Origin: Epiperipatus broadwayi
Taxonomy: Eukaryota > Onychophora > Udeonychophora > Euonychophora > Peripatidae
Assembly: GCA_028023455.1 (NCBI GenBank)
Contig: JAQFVV010001084.1
Span: forward strand, 51,296-115,295
Length of the DNA: 64,000 nt
Reading direction: 5' to 3'
This document shows, piece by piece, positions 12,886 to 26,610 of this stretch (its first letter is position 1; every line of letters begins with the position of its first letter). A program made the translations under genes and the position numbers. The notes beneath the pieces were generated by a model that did not search any database, had not been told where the DNA came from, and was given only the letters and a program-made list of their open reading frames with translations.

Positions 12886-14500
12886 CTTCATATCATTAAA
12901 ATATAATGAAAATGAAGTGAAATATAAAATAGAGTATATAAGAAGCATGGCTTGACAAGCATAAGCATGAGTAAATATAGGAGAGGTCACAGTGCACTAT
13001 CGACTTTGCATTACACTAGCTATAAATCTCTAACGTCTAATATTAAACAAAGCACATTTATTAAACTAACTTTCAAGATTTAACAAGTTATTAAAAGACA
13101 AACATTTAATTTACAACTTTAAAAGATGGTTAATAATCAGGAAGGCATCTGACTATGAAGTAAATGATAAATGAATAAAGATGTAGAATATTGAATGAGT
13201 GGTGAAGAGCAAATAATAATTAACTAATGGAAATGAATAATGAATTGACCTAAGAATGAGGAGAAGAGAAAAGAAATGTGTTAGGGTAATGAATATTTAA
13301 GGTTGTGGTAAAATAGAGATCAATGAATGATGAATAAATTATGGTGGTATAATAAAATGAGTTGATGGTGAAAATAAAATAAAACAAAATATGGATGGGC
13401 TATGATAATAATGTTGGTGATGATAAATGGGATCCTGAACTATTAAACTGATATTATTCCAAAAAAAAAACAAAAAACAACAAGATACTATTGAAATAAA
13501 GGCAAGGGATTCTAAGCTTGATTAATTAAAGAAGAAAGTTTAACTACTAACAAAATGAGTTCTCTGTTTTAAAAACTAAAGAAGAAAGCTTAAATCTCTG
13601 AGATTTTGATGAATCAAATAAACCATGAGACTGTAAATAAGAAACACAGATAATGCTTATCAAATAACTTAAGAAATGGAAGTCAATAATAAAATCAAAG
13701 TTAAAATTATTAATCAATAACTTAATTTCTCAGGATTTATATAATTTGAAAAGTCACTATTTTACAAAGTATATTTGAATCAGTAAGAGGATGTTTTAAT
13801 ACTATCCAAATATAGAAAAGGCGAATGATTCATAATACCTAAATAAAACTAGTAAATAATATTTAACTACTGTATTGGCAATAATAAAGGTAAACTAAAT
13901 TTTATGATGAATCAATAGATGCCTAATAATAAATAAGATAAGTATAATAATCATTTATCAACTAATTTTGATTTGACCACAATGACCAATATGACCAAAT
14001 TCAATGAATGATGGGATCTGATAATTTATAGAAACATTATTTCCAAAAATTAAATATTTTACCTTTAAGACATTATTTGAATATAGAATATGTACATAAT
14101 ATTAACAATGTTTTGATCAATAAATAACAAAATTTTGTATACTCTAAATATAAGAGCTTGGTAAAACTTATCTTTAATATGATAACATATAAGAAAATCA
14201 ATCATATTAATTGTTGATGATATTGGTAGCAATAATAATAATAATGTGTGGATAGCAATAGCAATAACACTATGGACAATGTTTAGCAATAAGCTACAGA
14301 CAACTGAATACATTTTCAGAAACAAAATTTTATTTACACTATTTACATATTTCATAAATCAACAACAAAAGAAAATACATATTCTTAATCAATTTATAGA
14401 CAAAAATACAAAGAACAAGATTCAGTTAACATATTTAATTACTATTAAAGAAAGATCTCTTTGGATCTGAGTAAAATTATAAGACATTATCATCTTGTAG
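12850..14500. repeat. Diverged interspersed repeat, copy 1
   Basis: This stretch is collinear with 59983-61625. Anchors are TAAGAATGAGGAGAAGAG at 13251 (compare 60531), a 'GAGG/GAGGG...CTAYCCAAA' segment near 13790 (compare 61056), the GATAGCAATA motif at 14251 (compare 61509), and a TTTATTTACA segment shortly after it. Spacings between anchors are nearly equal in the two copies (about 1000 and 978 bases from first to third anchor). No coding potential is recognised; frames at 14065-14355 and 14246-14470 overlap on opposite strands and are not supported. It may be an LTR or a nonautonomous element of an unknown family. Confidence 0.55.
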
Positions 14501-17500
14501 TAAATTGTTATTTAAATCTATTCTTTAAATTAAATTTGTTTTAGCCTATTACACATATTTATATTTTATTTATCAGGTATAGTTTCATGAAACTTAGTTA
14601 CTTAAAACTAATTATAGGTAAGATAATTCTAAAATTCATATCCAATGAATGTCAAGCTAGCAATACTCAATATTAGGCAATGTAATATAATAGATATTCC
14701 TAAAGCATTAATAATGATTCATATTATATCTTAAGAAGACTATAAAATTTTCTATTTTATTTATTTATTCAAAATGCTGGATTGTCAATATTACATTGAG
14801 AATCAATATTACTATGATTCTTCATTTAAATCATTATTGTCATATTACAGTATTTTCTCTATCACTAGTGAAAACATTAGCATTTTAACACTTAGCTATA
14901 AATAGTAAATAATGAAGGCAACTTGTATATGTGTGATCACTTCAAATAAATAAGGCATTAGACAATGATTTATTAATATAATATAATACTTGACAAAATA
15001 TTATTATTTCTTACCAGTGTTTGCTTAATTTTAAACACAGTTTACATTTCTAATTACTACCTTTTCAGGAATGATTTCACTGTTACCAATATCAAATCAT
15101 TAAGACTTCACTATGAAATCCAGTGAAATATACAATATATTCAGAGGTATATTGGAGTTGAGTTAAGGCAAATAAGTGAAAAAACAACCCATGGTCATTC
15201 CATGACTACAAATTATCTGAAATCCTAGTGTCACTATTCAGGAATACCTTTAGGGACATGAAAAAAAGAGATGGTTAATTCTTGGTTTAAGAAAATATAT
15301 AAAATACATTATGATAACATAACCTTAACTGGTTGATTCTACAGTTGCCATATTGAATTTTTTAAAAAACTGACCTGAGACACAATTTTCACAATAACTT
15401 CAGTTTTAATAATGTTAGAGCAAAAAACTTTGCATTGATAGAAACTAGAAAAAATAAGGAAAGTAATAAATCTAAAACAAATAGTGATAACTATTTAAAA
15501 AATAAAGAAAAAATAAATGTCAACATCTGGCATAATTATTACTTTATTGTTTGTTCTTAATTTCTAATTTATTATTAACTCTAAGTTTAAATTACATCTT
15601 CATTGATAATTTATTTGTATTCCTCACAAAATTATCTTTCAAACCATATATAATACTTCTTACTTGAGATAATTTATAGCTTCAGAATCTCCAAAACTAG
15701 TCACATAAGAATTCTTCATTTTTATCTTATACCCCAAAAGTTAACAAATTTCAAAGGTGTGTATAAGAAAAAGATTCATCCTAATAAAAGATACAAAAAA
15801 AATATTTCTAGAAGATCGATATGCATTTGTCATTATAGCAATTGGCTTCTTGTCTATCTAAAACTAGAAATTTTAGGCTACTGCCTGTATCACTGATAAA
15901 ATGAGTTTCATCTCTTCATTTTATATTCTTTGTGTACACCAGTGATGTTTATATTCTTTATGCATGCTAGTGATGCTATCTTGTTATATTTATTGTCTTA
16001 CATAGATATAATTTATTTGCATATAACTCATTTTCTAGCTATAGATTTGAAAATGTGATGCAAGATGTGGCAAAACTACTGACTCCACAGCATGGGTATC
16101 AAGGCATAAGTAAAAATAAGAATTTGATACTTTGCCTGCATATAATTCAATGTGATATATACATAACCATTGTGGCTATCACTACACATACACTATTTGA
16201 AATCTCTCATTATTGGTTTTAAGTTTTTATATTTTCACATGGTACTATGCCCAGTAAATTTTGTGATTGCTTTATCAACTGCAATCTGCAACCTTTCTGT
16301 ACATTTGATTATCAGTTTTTTAAATGTACATTGCACTGCTTTATATATATATAAATAATTACTTGTTATACAAATACAATGTAAGAGCAAACACAAACAC
16401 ACCAATACAAATATAAACATACTAATAAATTATTAAATGTTTTGAAAATCATTATGTCTATAAAATAAGATTGCCTCAAACTTGGATCAGAGACACAAAA
16501 TTATATTGACATAAACTACTTTTCTTATATTTGAATACAAATTTATATACTGTACAATAAAGTGGATAAATGATTTAATATTATATAATTTATATAGTAT
16601 CAATACAAACAAATTAATGCCATTTATCAAATAATAATAAAAAAATTATAAATATTATTCAAATAAATAAAATTAATACTTATGACCAATATTTTGTGAT
16701 TACATTTATATCACATTGAAGACCTTGACATGCAAATCAACAACATATTTTAATACATTTTATTAGCTTATAAGATTCATAAAGATTTTCTGCCTTTATC
16801 ATCCTCATGTAAACTAGTAAAATGACTAGAAAATTAAAAAAAATAAATGCACCTATTAATAAAAATTCAAATTTTATTTGATTTCAAATTGTAATACATC
16901 ATTTTAAAGATGGAATTACACAGAAATCCATTCTGGGATTTTTGTTGGTGTCACCCTTATAGTTTTTATGCAATTTAAAAAAGAAGACAAAATTTCAATA
17001 AATCAGCTTTCACATACACAGGTTCCACAACAAAGATTCTACACATTTTAATTGACTCAAAACCCTATGGGTATCATACATAATTCACCCATGGTGATAA
17101 TTTATATTCCCATGCAGGGTAAGGGAGCAAGTACAGCTGACATGATATAACAAGGATATATGGATAAATTGCAAACATAACAATGCATATAATCATAATC
17201 ATTTACCAAATCTCATACTAAATGACACCTACCATATAGATGTAAATTACAATTAACAATTTGAAAGTGAACCACAATTATAATAATCATTAATGGTAAC
17301 ACAATTACATATCATAATATACAACATAATATTCAATGTGGCTAAATTTATTAAAAATGGGTATTATCTTTTTATTATCATTCAACAATTGCAACTTTAC
17401 TATAGAAAAAGTATTAAGATGAAATTATAAAAATAGAACAATGTTTAATAATTTATTGTGAGAAATTTTACCATTTTACTAGCAATCACTTTAAAATATA

Positions 17501-18168
17501 AAGACATTTTAAATTTATTAGTATTACCTGTTTTTTTGTTTCATGAATAACTTATAGCCACATTAATGGTTTTTATTTTATGAGCAAACCAGTTGCCAAA
17601 TCTATAACACTAATATACATAAAATTACAACACTATGCATGTTAAAGTAATAATAAAATATCATTACATAAAATTTTTTTAAGTTTTTTCTGTGAAACAA
17701 AGAGAAAAAAAAATTAAATACAACAATTTAAAATCTGTAGAATTCTCTAACTTACATAAAGTTCTTTACCATTTTACCATATTAAAATTACTTTATATTT
17801 ATCATATCATTTCTTCTTTATCAATATTGCAAATAACTTTTTCCTTCCTTTGCATATAATAAATAGATTATATGAAAATATCAGCTTTCACTCTCAAACT
17901 TTCAATATACAATAATCATAAATTTATCTTTTACATGATACCATTATGATTTTTACCATCTTTATAGATATTCGTAAAGATTCATTTCAACACACATTTA
18001 CTGGTCTCATACATCATGGGTACATTCCATACAAATTTATTAAACTTATTAGTAATTCTGATGAATTGTTAGAACATTAAATGATTGCAGTCTCTTCTCT
18101 TAACATTTTTAATATTTTGAAATACAAGAGATTATGACATTGAAAAATGAGCATTGATTCTGATTACT
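14501..18168. other. AT-rich noncoding stretch
   Basis: No gene, RNA or structured repeat recognised. Small overlapping frames at 16170-16420 on both strands are hydrophobic and look like chance. Confidence 0.55.
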
Positions 18169-18313
18169 GAATTTTATTGTAATAAATAGTTTATTTATGT
18201 AGTGCTGACTATGTATATAATATAAAGAAGGTAATAAATATTCAGTCATGCACTTTTATGAATTTATGCATAGTCAGCACTTTATAAATATACTATTTAT
18301 TATAGTAAAATTC
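18169..18313. mobile_element. MITE-like palindrome
   Basis: Terminal inverted repeats of about 50 bases (18169-18218 and 18264-18313), starting GAATTTTA and sharing the block AGTGCTGACTATG, enclose a short AT-rich centre. Size, long inverted repeats and lack of coding capacity fit a nonautonomous DNA transposon. Superfamily is not determined. Confidence 0.8.
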
Positions 18314-21242
18314 ACTATTTATTTTTAATCACAGTTGGTTAAAAATAAGATTATATTTCTCTCCTGCTATAGAATGAATAAGTTTGTACAATTAATTTTA
18401 TTAAGTTCTAATTCAATCACATAACAGGTTAAAGCTATGATCTTAGCATGTTGAGCAAAGGTTGGCTTATATAACAATAAGCTTTAAGCATAAGTTGAGT
18501 CACTTAATGTTTTTCAAAGTCATGCTCATGCACAAGTGCATGTAAGTTTATAAAAAGCATGACTGATGGTTTTTTACCTTTATATATATATATATATATA
18601 TGCAATAACACATAATAGAACAATTGTTTACATATAACAATGAAATCATCTATGAATAATTATGGTTAAATAACTTATGCTTGTATTCATTTTCAACTAA
18701 TGTACTAAATAGTAATAAATAATGAGATAATATCAGTGTATGAATGATAAAGTTGTTGTTATGATAGGCAATATTCAAGATTAATATAAGAGAGATTGTC
18801 AAAAATTCACACAAATGAAAACAAATCAAACTTAAATAGCACTGATATGTAATTAGTTTTATGGTAACCATTACAATGAATGCTTAAAGAAGTAATAGCA
18901 AATGCTATATGTTATAAATATTAAGAAACTAACTTGTAATAATATAAATTATGGTAGTGACAGCAAAGTATTTAATATCATTTAATGGGATATATATATA
19001 TAAATATCTGGTGAATACATTCACCTATTATTCATTATCAGGATAAGCCATACCTGATAATACTCAAAATGTTTCACTCATACTCCTAACAAAATATTTA
19101 ATAATGAGAAAATTATCAAAATATATAAGATTTTATGGAAAGCTACATTGAGATCAATAATATACAACAAATTAAATATCTGTAACTTCTCAATATCTCA
19201 AACTTGTTAATGCATAAAACCATATAGTTCCATACTTAAAACTGAATAATCACTTGATCATTGAATAACTTTATACAATTTATGCACTAGTTATTAAGTA
19301 CACACATATTAAGATATATCATATACTTCAAATTTTATTACCTCCTTTTACCATGGAGATTAGCATTAAAATGTTTGATAGAATACAAATAAATCAATAT
19401 TTTAAAAGCATTCATTTACATTTCAAATTTACTCAAAATAAAACATTAAAATTTTTTTGTTTGATTAATAAGAATTTTAACAAGAGCATACACATATATC
19501 AGTAAACTTCAAATTTAATAATTATTACAGAATTGATAGTGATAATGTATAAAAGAAAATTAATAATAATTATAGTTAAAGTCTATATCAGAAACAGTTT
19601 GTTTCTAATATTCAAAAAACTAGATTTATGAAATGTCTTAAATTTGTTACATAATTAGAGTTTATGTTTTCAACCGATAATTTATTAGAATATTGTGGCA
19701 GAAGTTGTAAATGATAGCAACATGTGATGACGTTTGTTTTCAGACTTGTAAAAAATTTGATAACAATACATATATATATATATGTTTTAACAATGTGTAC
19801 TTATAGCAGCAAGTGATAGCTTTGAAGAAGATTCATATTGATAACATGATTGAGGGATTGAATAAGCTTAAATTATCTATTTGATATCTGCAATCAATTC
19901 TCTGAGATGGAACAGTAATACAGTTTCAATGCCTTGGGAAAATTTTATGAACCAACCTTTTCTAATACAAGTAAATTGAGAATAAGCTTAAACATATTTA
20001 CTCTCAATATTTACACTTAGTTTAGAAATTTTTTAGAAAGTTATTCTTAGTAACATTCCAAGGAAACAATGAATTGTTTTTTAATTTCTAACTAAAATAT
20101 TTAACTAATTAATCTATCTGCATGAATAAAATTATCAGCCGATTATAAATTTATAAAGTAGATTTTATTTAAAGCATGGAAGATGTATTTAAATTCCTAA
20201 ATTAAAACCCTTCATTTTATCTTTCTTGAAATTTAGTTGAAAATTTCTGGTTTTAAATTACTATTAAATAAAAACATTATTAACATACCTATTGGTATCT
20301 GTTATTTAAATTATTGAATATTAATTAAATTTCTTTTAAAAATATATCTTAATGCACTAACACAAATGAAATACTTATTCCTATGAAATATCGTTTTAAA
20401 ATGTATATAAATCATGATAACAAGGGAACATTAGTCGGGATATATTGAAGTAACATTTTTATCACTTATAAAATATGTTCCATGAATTAATAAATAGGGA
20501 AATTGTGATTTCCCATAAAAAAAATTAACTCAATAAATAAAATCTTAAATTAGTTATCTTTAAAACCTGATTTTTAATTGATATGCATATAAAATTCAAT
20601 ATAAATTTGAGTAGATCTGTGTGAGAATAATTTATGTCATTTTAAATAATATTCATTTAAATGAATTTACATTTAAATTTTAATTCAATGAAGAAAAATA
20701 AACTTAATTTAGATTTAACAAAAGGTTATTTTCAATCTAAAAAAAAAAAAAATTAAAACAAAATAAAAAGTAAATAAAAAATAAAATGTCAAACTATAGT
20801 TTTAAATCAATAAAAAAAAAAAAAAGAATTAATGAAATCCAAGAATAACAAAAGTTCAAAAATTAGAAATAAATTTGTCAGATTGTAGATTTCAGTTTTA
20901 AATCTTAAAAAAAAAGTAGACTTTTGATAAAGATATTTTTTTAATTAGAGAAAAATGGTGATTATAAATAAGATTTCAAATGTTTTATTTTTGTAAAATT
21001 GGAAACTATCTGTCAAAATTGATAAAAAAATTGTATAAATTAGTGTAAGAAGAAAATCAATTAACATTACTGTGCTAGAACATTTAAATTAATAGTTGTT
21101 TACATGTGCTAATTGTTACTCCAAATTCCAATGCCACATTGACAATTAAATTATGCTTGAAATTATAAAAAAGTCTGAATAAGTCAATGTTTGAAAATTT
21201 TTCAACCAGCTCTGCCATTACTGGAAAAATATAAATATATAT
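18314..21242. other. AT-rich noncoding stretch
   Basis: No gene recognised. It contains short (TA)n runs (about 18582-18601, 18990-19000, 19770-19783) and several A-rich runs from 20740 to 20930. Nothing else stands out up to the LTR-like repeat that starts at 21243. Confidence 0.55.
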
Positions 21243-23315
21243 TGTAATAGAACAAGGACTCAAGGTTCATCTTATTCAATAAGCCCTATAAATTGCAGTG
21301 CCAAAATTCTAATAGAACATTTTATGATGTGTGAGAGAATGGTTCTGTAAATGATAATTTGTGTATAGTACTTCTCGGTACTGTGGTATTAAAGCTGCAA
21401 CATGAAGAATTATAATCATTTAATCATTACATTAATTAGGTTATTAAATCAAAAACTTATTTTAAAATCTGCATTTAAAAAAAAAAACAATTTAACAAAA
21501 AAAATACGAAAAGGATTAATGTGAAGAATAGTTAAAATGTGTGTTTGAATCAAATTGAGTGTGTGTTTGCACGTGCATATTCTGCATAATCTATTTTAAT
21601 ACATTGTACATGCTTACACTTGCATTTATATATGTAATATGTGTGGGATTCGAACTCAGACTTTCACACCACCTACAATTCTCAATGCCATCTTATATTG
21701 CTGACTCACCTGATCACACACATGTTGAAAAGATAAATAATCACCAATATATTTATTTTGTGCTAAACCAGCACTCATCGGTTGGTTTAGATTACCATCT
21801 CCACACATATATACAATTAGTACTCAGCTTTATATTAAGATAACCAATCTTCATACTTTAATGAGTGCTGGTTTAGCACAAAATACTTATATTGGTGATT
21901 ATTTATCTTTTCAACATGTGTGTAATCAGGTGAGTCTGCAATATAAGATGGCACTGGGAGTTGTAGGTCATGTGAAAGTCTGAGTTTGAATCCTGCATAT
22001 ATTACATATATAAATGCAGGTGTAAGCCTGTACGATGTATTAAAATAGATTATAATACATTAAAGATCAGCCTTCTCAAGGTATTCTGCATGCGCTTTTT
22101 ATGAGTGTTAATAATAAATGAATACTTTCACTCCCAACACAAGATATAGTATTTATGAAAGAACAAAATGAATCCACTTATTCTTTCCAACCCAAATGCT
22201 TATATATGGGCAAATCTTAAGTACTGGAAATAAAAGCATGAGGGTAGACCACTCACTTTAAATTACTGTTTACGATGTCTGAATGAATGACGTTTTTTGA
22301 AGTATTTTTTCTGCATGTAATGATGAGATGAACTAGTAGAAGTAATGAAATTATTACAGATGCTTCTACCATTGCAATTTTATTTCCATACTCAGGATTG
22401 GGGATATCTGATAGTTTACAATAATTTCTCCTTTCAAGTACATGCTTGCTGATGACTTTTACCCCTCTTTTTATTGAAGGTAAAAAATAGGACGAATAAT
22501 ATTTTTTTTCCTCCAGCCAGTCATTCTTTAGTACATACTTAATTATGATAAAGTCCCTTTAGTTTTTCTTTAGATAAAAGAAAAAAAAATCTAGTGAAAA
22601 CAGTATTTGTTATTATTTCTTTCCCATATGAAATGGTTATCAGTAATAATAAAAGAAATTAAAAGCACGATGTTAGATTTCTTTTTCTTTTATTGCATCA
22701 TTGATTGCCATGATATTTGCAACTTGATACCTTCATGTGAAATATATATTCAAACTTTATTGTTGACTCAAATGTGTATCAATTTTTTAAAAACTTTTAT
22801 TTATTAATATTTTACAACCATTTAAAAAAAATACTATAGATATCTAAAATAGATATAAACAGTTTATTACACATAAAAATAAATAAACATATATTTATAA
22901 GTCATAAATCTCTTGACTACTTGTTAATTAATAGCATTTTCTAAAGTGGTGTTCATATAGTTTTTTTTTTTTTTAATTTACTTTATTTATATATATATCA
23001 TTATCATCGCCAAAATTTACACTCATAAACATATATACATCACAAAAATGGGGAAAAGGCAAAGACAATTAATAACTTCAACAAAAAATACAAAAATAAA
23101 TAAATAAATAAATTAAAATAATAAATGAAAAAAAAATGCGACAGTTTCTATCACAATCTTGAAAGATATTGTGATTTGTATTAAATATCTTAAAACGATA
23201 TTGGAATGAGTATTAAATAATTAATTGTATAAAAGAAGATATATACAACTAATAAAAGATATCCATTATTTTTTACCAATTATAATTTAAAACATTATGC
23301 ATAAAAAAATTATCT
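21243..23315 (-). mobile_element. Element A LTR-like repeat, copy 1 (downstream end)
   Basis: This is a direct repeat of 33581-36755, about 12.3 kb away and flanking the minus-strand pol remnant. The shared outer part is 21243-21370, which includes the exact block GGTTCATCTTATTCAATAAG. The shared inner part is about 22289-23315, against 35738-36755, with a common end near the TTTTTACCAATTATAATTTA block. On the minus strand the outer end reads ...TTACA, a normal LTR terminus. An internal copy of the same terminus lies 66 bases inward (21309). The two shared parts are separated here by the foldback at 21587-22052, probably a later insertion. The inner boundary near 24 kb is not resolved because of divergence and another insertion at 23570. 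Confidence 0.65.
21587..22052. mobile_element. Foldback pair of tRNA-like SINE sequences
   Basis: Arms of about 190 bases (21587-21779 and 21861-22052) are inverted copies around an 81-base loop. The right arm read on the plus strand has an A-box-like TGGCACTGGG near 21950 and, about 30 bases later, a B-box-like GAGTTTGAATCC. The left arm has the inverse B-box-like GGATTCGAAC at 21645-21654. This spacing fits an RNA polymerase III type 2 promoter, as in tRNA-derived SINEs. The two arms could be two SINEs inserted head to head or one foldback element that captured a SINE. The 94-codon plus frame here is incidental. Confidence 0.65.
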
Positions 23316-24290
23316 GCTTGCTTTCACTCCCTTCATTTAGTATATATAATCAATAAAAGAAGTCATATATAGCGTGACATTGCTTTTATATATATATATA
23401 TATAAAATCTACAATAATGATGGAGTCTTCCAATCTTTACAATTTCATCTTAACAAAAAAAAAATTCTCACTGACAATTGGAAGTCATAACATGAGATTT
23501 CAACAAAATAACTACATAAATCATTTAATAAGCTTTACCTCTGCAAATATAATATATATACAAATACACAATCTGTATTAAGAGCAAACCTTTATTAACA
23601 ATATAAATATTGTGGTGCTTAGCATGATTTCAACAGATAATTGCTATAGATATCACAGTGCTTGTAACCATAGATATGTTTATAATAATTATCTCTTAAA
23701 CGTGTACTAAGCATTATTGTATTTTTATTGTTAGTAAAGCTTTGCTCTTAACACAGTTTATGATTTGTAAATAAGAATCCCTTAAGTTAAGCCTATCTTT
23801 TTATATCTAACTTATTAAGGACAACCATCAACATTTAAATACATGCATTTTAATATCAAAAAAATAATAATTTTATCTTCAGGAAATCTAATATAAACAG
23901 CTTTCTTCATTTTAAAGTTCAATATTGCTGCAAACTCAAGAATAATAAACCATCATTCTCTCAGACTTTAAATCACAGCAGCAATATAAATTGAAACATC
24001 TTTACTACTCTTTCGAAATATAACAAAATATTGTATGTTTTGATGTATAAATACTTAAAAAAATATTTTAAAGCATAGAGTGGTGCTAAAAAGTCACATA
24101 AGATAAAAATATTTGCAATCCTTTTGTGAAATAAGTCATTCATTTACTTTGACCTAAAAGAAAAAAAATAACTATCATAGGGTAATATGTAATCATTATT
24201 ATACGGATTGCATTATTTTTTTTATTCATTTAGGAATATTGTAAGAAAATTTATGAGGAAAGAAAGATTGAATTAAAAAAATGTTGCTTC
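23316..24290. other. Junction between LTR-like repeat and integrase remnant
   Basis: No gene. It holds a (TA)n run near 23390 and the palindromic insert at 23570-23759. The sequence around 24110-24175 (TTTGCAATC... then AATAACT) weakly resembles 36885-36930 and may be the far end of the LTR, interrupted by the palindrome. No convincing polypurine tract is seen for the minus-strand element. Confidence 0.4.
23570..23759. mobile_element. MITE-like palindrome inside element A
   Basis: Arms of about 55 bases (left from 23570, right to 23759) share TTAAGAGCAAA and TTAACAAT/ATTGTTAG blocks in inverse orientation and enclose about 80 AT-rich bases. The size and structure fit a nonautonomous DNA transposon inserted in or beside the LTR-like repeat. 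No target duplication was resolved. Confidence 0.7.
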
Positions 24291-25200
24291 TTCATGCTAC
24301 ATTGGTCCAAGGCTTGGGCCATTGAATGCCTCCTACATGTTATCAGGTATACAAATCATATAAGTATTTTCTCCAACTGTTTTCTCAATCCTGTAAATTT
24401 CCTCATAGGTGTTAAAAAATTTCTTGTCATGATGTTTCTATGAATGACCAACATGGTAAATATGAACCAACACCAAATGTCTGACTTTAAACTGGCTTGG
24501 ACCTTGTGACCCTTGCATGATCTGCCTTTCATTCATTCATGCCACAACTTTTATAGCCTTTTTTAAATCATCATCATGACTTACTATCTCTGAAATAGTA
24601 AGTAAAAAAAGTTTTAATCAACACTGGCTCCTCGTGATCAATTTAAAGCATATCAAAGTGAAACTGGTGAACTCATTCTGGGTTAAAATAATATACTATA
24701 AAACTCATTTTAGTTGGTACACCCAACCATAATGATTTTTCTTGAGATAAACTCCAAATAAAGTGCTCAATTGCTTCACCACTTTTTCACATAGATTGCA
24801 TTGGGGATTATATATGAGATTAAAATGTGCTTCATACCCAGAACTTTCATTTATTTTTTTCATTTCAAAGGCATGAACAAGATAGCATCATCAGTAAGGA
24901 TGAACTTGGATTTTTTGACCAGTAGCAATTGAGAGTTTCTCAAACCTTTGATGATTTTACAAGCAGAATCTTTTTGCACAGGATATGCAGATATATACCT
25001 TGAAACTATATCATATGCAACCAGAAGAAATTTGTACCAGTGATAAAATGGTAGAGGTCCATAAATGTCAATTGCCAAAACTTTATTAGATGTATGTAGC
25101 AAAATAAGTTATAAACTATCCTTATATTTTCATTTAGAAATTTGGTCTTTAAACATATTTATAAATGCATACATCCTACACCAGTAGAACAGTCTGTTCA
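24290..25200 (-). pseudogene. Degenerate Ty3/gypsy-like integrase
   Basis: The best open piece is the 80-codon minus frame at 24860-25102. It contains AIDIYGPLP, then FLLVAYDIVSRY and ILTDD: the first and second catalytic aspartates of a DDE integrase core in their usual context. Upstream on the minus strand (25200-25100) are remnants like the end of an HHCC zinc-binding region (FYWCRMYAFIN). Downstream, across frame changes, are CEKVVKQL, near the catalytic Glu region, and at about 24400 TYEEIYRIEKTVGENTY, which resembles the C-terminal integrase domain. In family members this enzyme inserts the cDNA into the genome. Stops and frameshifts make this copy inactive. It is the last domain of the element A pol, as is normal for Ty3/gypsy order. 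Confidence 0.85.
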
Positions 25201-26299
25201 CTATGTGCTTCATTTTCCTAGGTCCACAACAGCCATACAAACAAAGTATTCAGATAATTAACTTTTCCCTCAAACAAGTAGGAATGATGACTCTTCATGA
25301 TCAATTGTTACTAAAATCAACCTTATATATCAGAAAATTATCTATCAATCTAAATTATCAATCAAATCTATACTATAATAATTTCCCATTAATCATTGAT
25401 TCAGTGGTTCTTACTGATATTGATTTGCCAGTTAGTTAAGCATAAAAGTAAATTCTTCTAATTATGATCATGTACTTGTAGATTAGCTAAATATTTTCTG
25501 TTCTCCTCAACAGAATTATCTACTGTTAAAGTAATTATAAGAAATAGGTTTCTGTATCTATGCACCGATTTTGAAGCTGGATTGAATTTCTACAAAGAAT
25601 GTCAGGAACAAAATTATTATTCCTCTGACAATACTGTATGACATAATACAATTGTTGTAAAAAAAGGCTTCACTTTACTAAACAATTATTATTTAAATAT
25701 TCATGATTAAGGAATTCTAGGCTTTTACAATCTGTTTTGAAAATGATCTGTGAACCCAACAAAAACTGTTTCAGATTAGAAAATCCCAAAACAACAACTG
25801 GGTTTTTTTGTTGTTGTTGAGTAGTGCAGTTCAGCCTTTCAACTGATGAATCAAAAAATACAAAACCTGGTCTTTCTGATTGTCATTTAACTAGAATATT
25901 AACTGAAATAACATGATACCAGGTTTATTAACACTACTACCAGTTTTTACATAGAATGGATGATCAAAATTAGAATAGTGCAAAATTATTTTATCCAGAA
26001 ATTTGGAATTGACAAGATTCAAATCACCTTTATGAATTAGTAACCATTTCCACTTTACCTGTTCTTAAGTAAATGAGATAAGTGGATGGCATCAAGAACA
26101 AAATCTCTTGTAAAAATGGTTATAAAAATTACAGAGACCAAAAAAATGTATGAAGTTGTTTTTTATTTTTTGGTTCCAGAAAGTTTTATATGGCAGCAAT
26201 TTTCTCCTGGTAAGATATTATTCATTTCATTCCATAAGATGTCTCAAGAAAACTTTTTTAAATTGATCGTAATATTGTAAGTTGTTATAAGTGCTTTGT

Positions 26300-26610
26300 C
26301 ATACTTCTGATGCAATGATAATATCATCTACATACACATTGAGCAGGTTTTAAACCTCATTAGTTAAAAGCCTATCAAAAAAATGGATCAAGCTTGCCTT
26401 GCTATTGATCAGTCCAAAAACATTCACTGGAATACATGCAATTTATCATCATATTTGAAAGCTGTAAATTTTTGATTGTGGGGATGCAAGCATATTTGCC
26501 AATGAATAGAAGTCTTGTGGTAAAAATTATTCTGCCTTTAAATTTTGACAAAAATTCTTGCATAGTAGGTGGAACATTCTGTTCTGAAATTGACCTACAA
26601 TTCAAAAGTC
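26300..26610 (-). pseudogene. Degenerate reverse transcriptase fragment
   Basis: Read on the minus strand, this contains ISEQNVPPTMQEFLSKFKG followed by FTT, matching the fingers/palm start of Ty3/gypsy reverse transcriptases. After frame changes comes NVYVDDIIIAS at about 26306-26340. The YVDD box (about 26324-26335) is the polymerase active site. In living elements the enzyme copies the RNA into cDNA. The piece lies between the protease remnant (27.2 kb) and integrase (25 kb), as expected for the order PR-RT-IN on the minus strand. RNase H should lie at 25.3-26.2 kb, but no motif is clear there. Several frameshifts rule out function. The plus-strand frame at 26436-26774 is its antisense shadow. 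Confidence 0.85.

Noticed and set aside
21559-21843. 94-codon plus-strand ORF
   Set aside because: Lies across the left arm and loop of the SINE-like foldback; it contains the reversed B box, so it is incidental.
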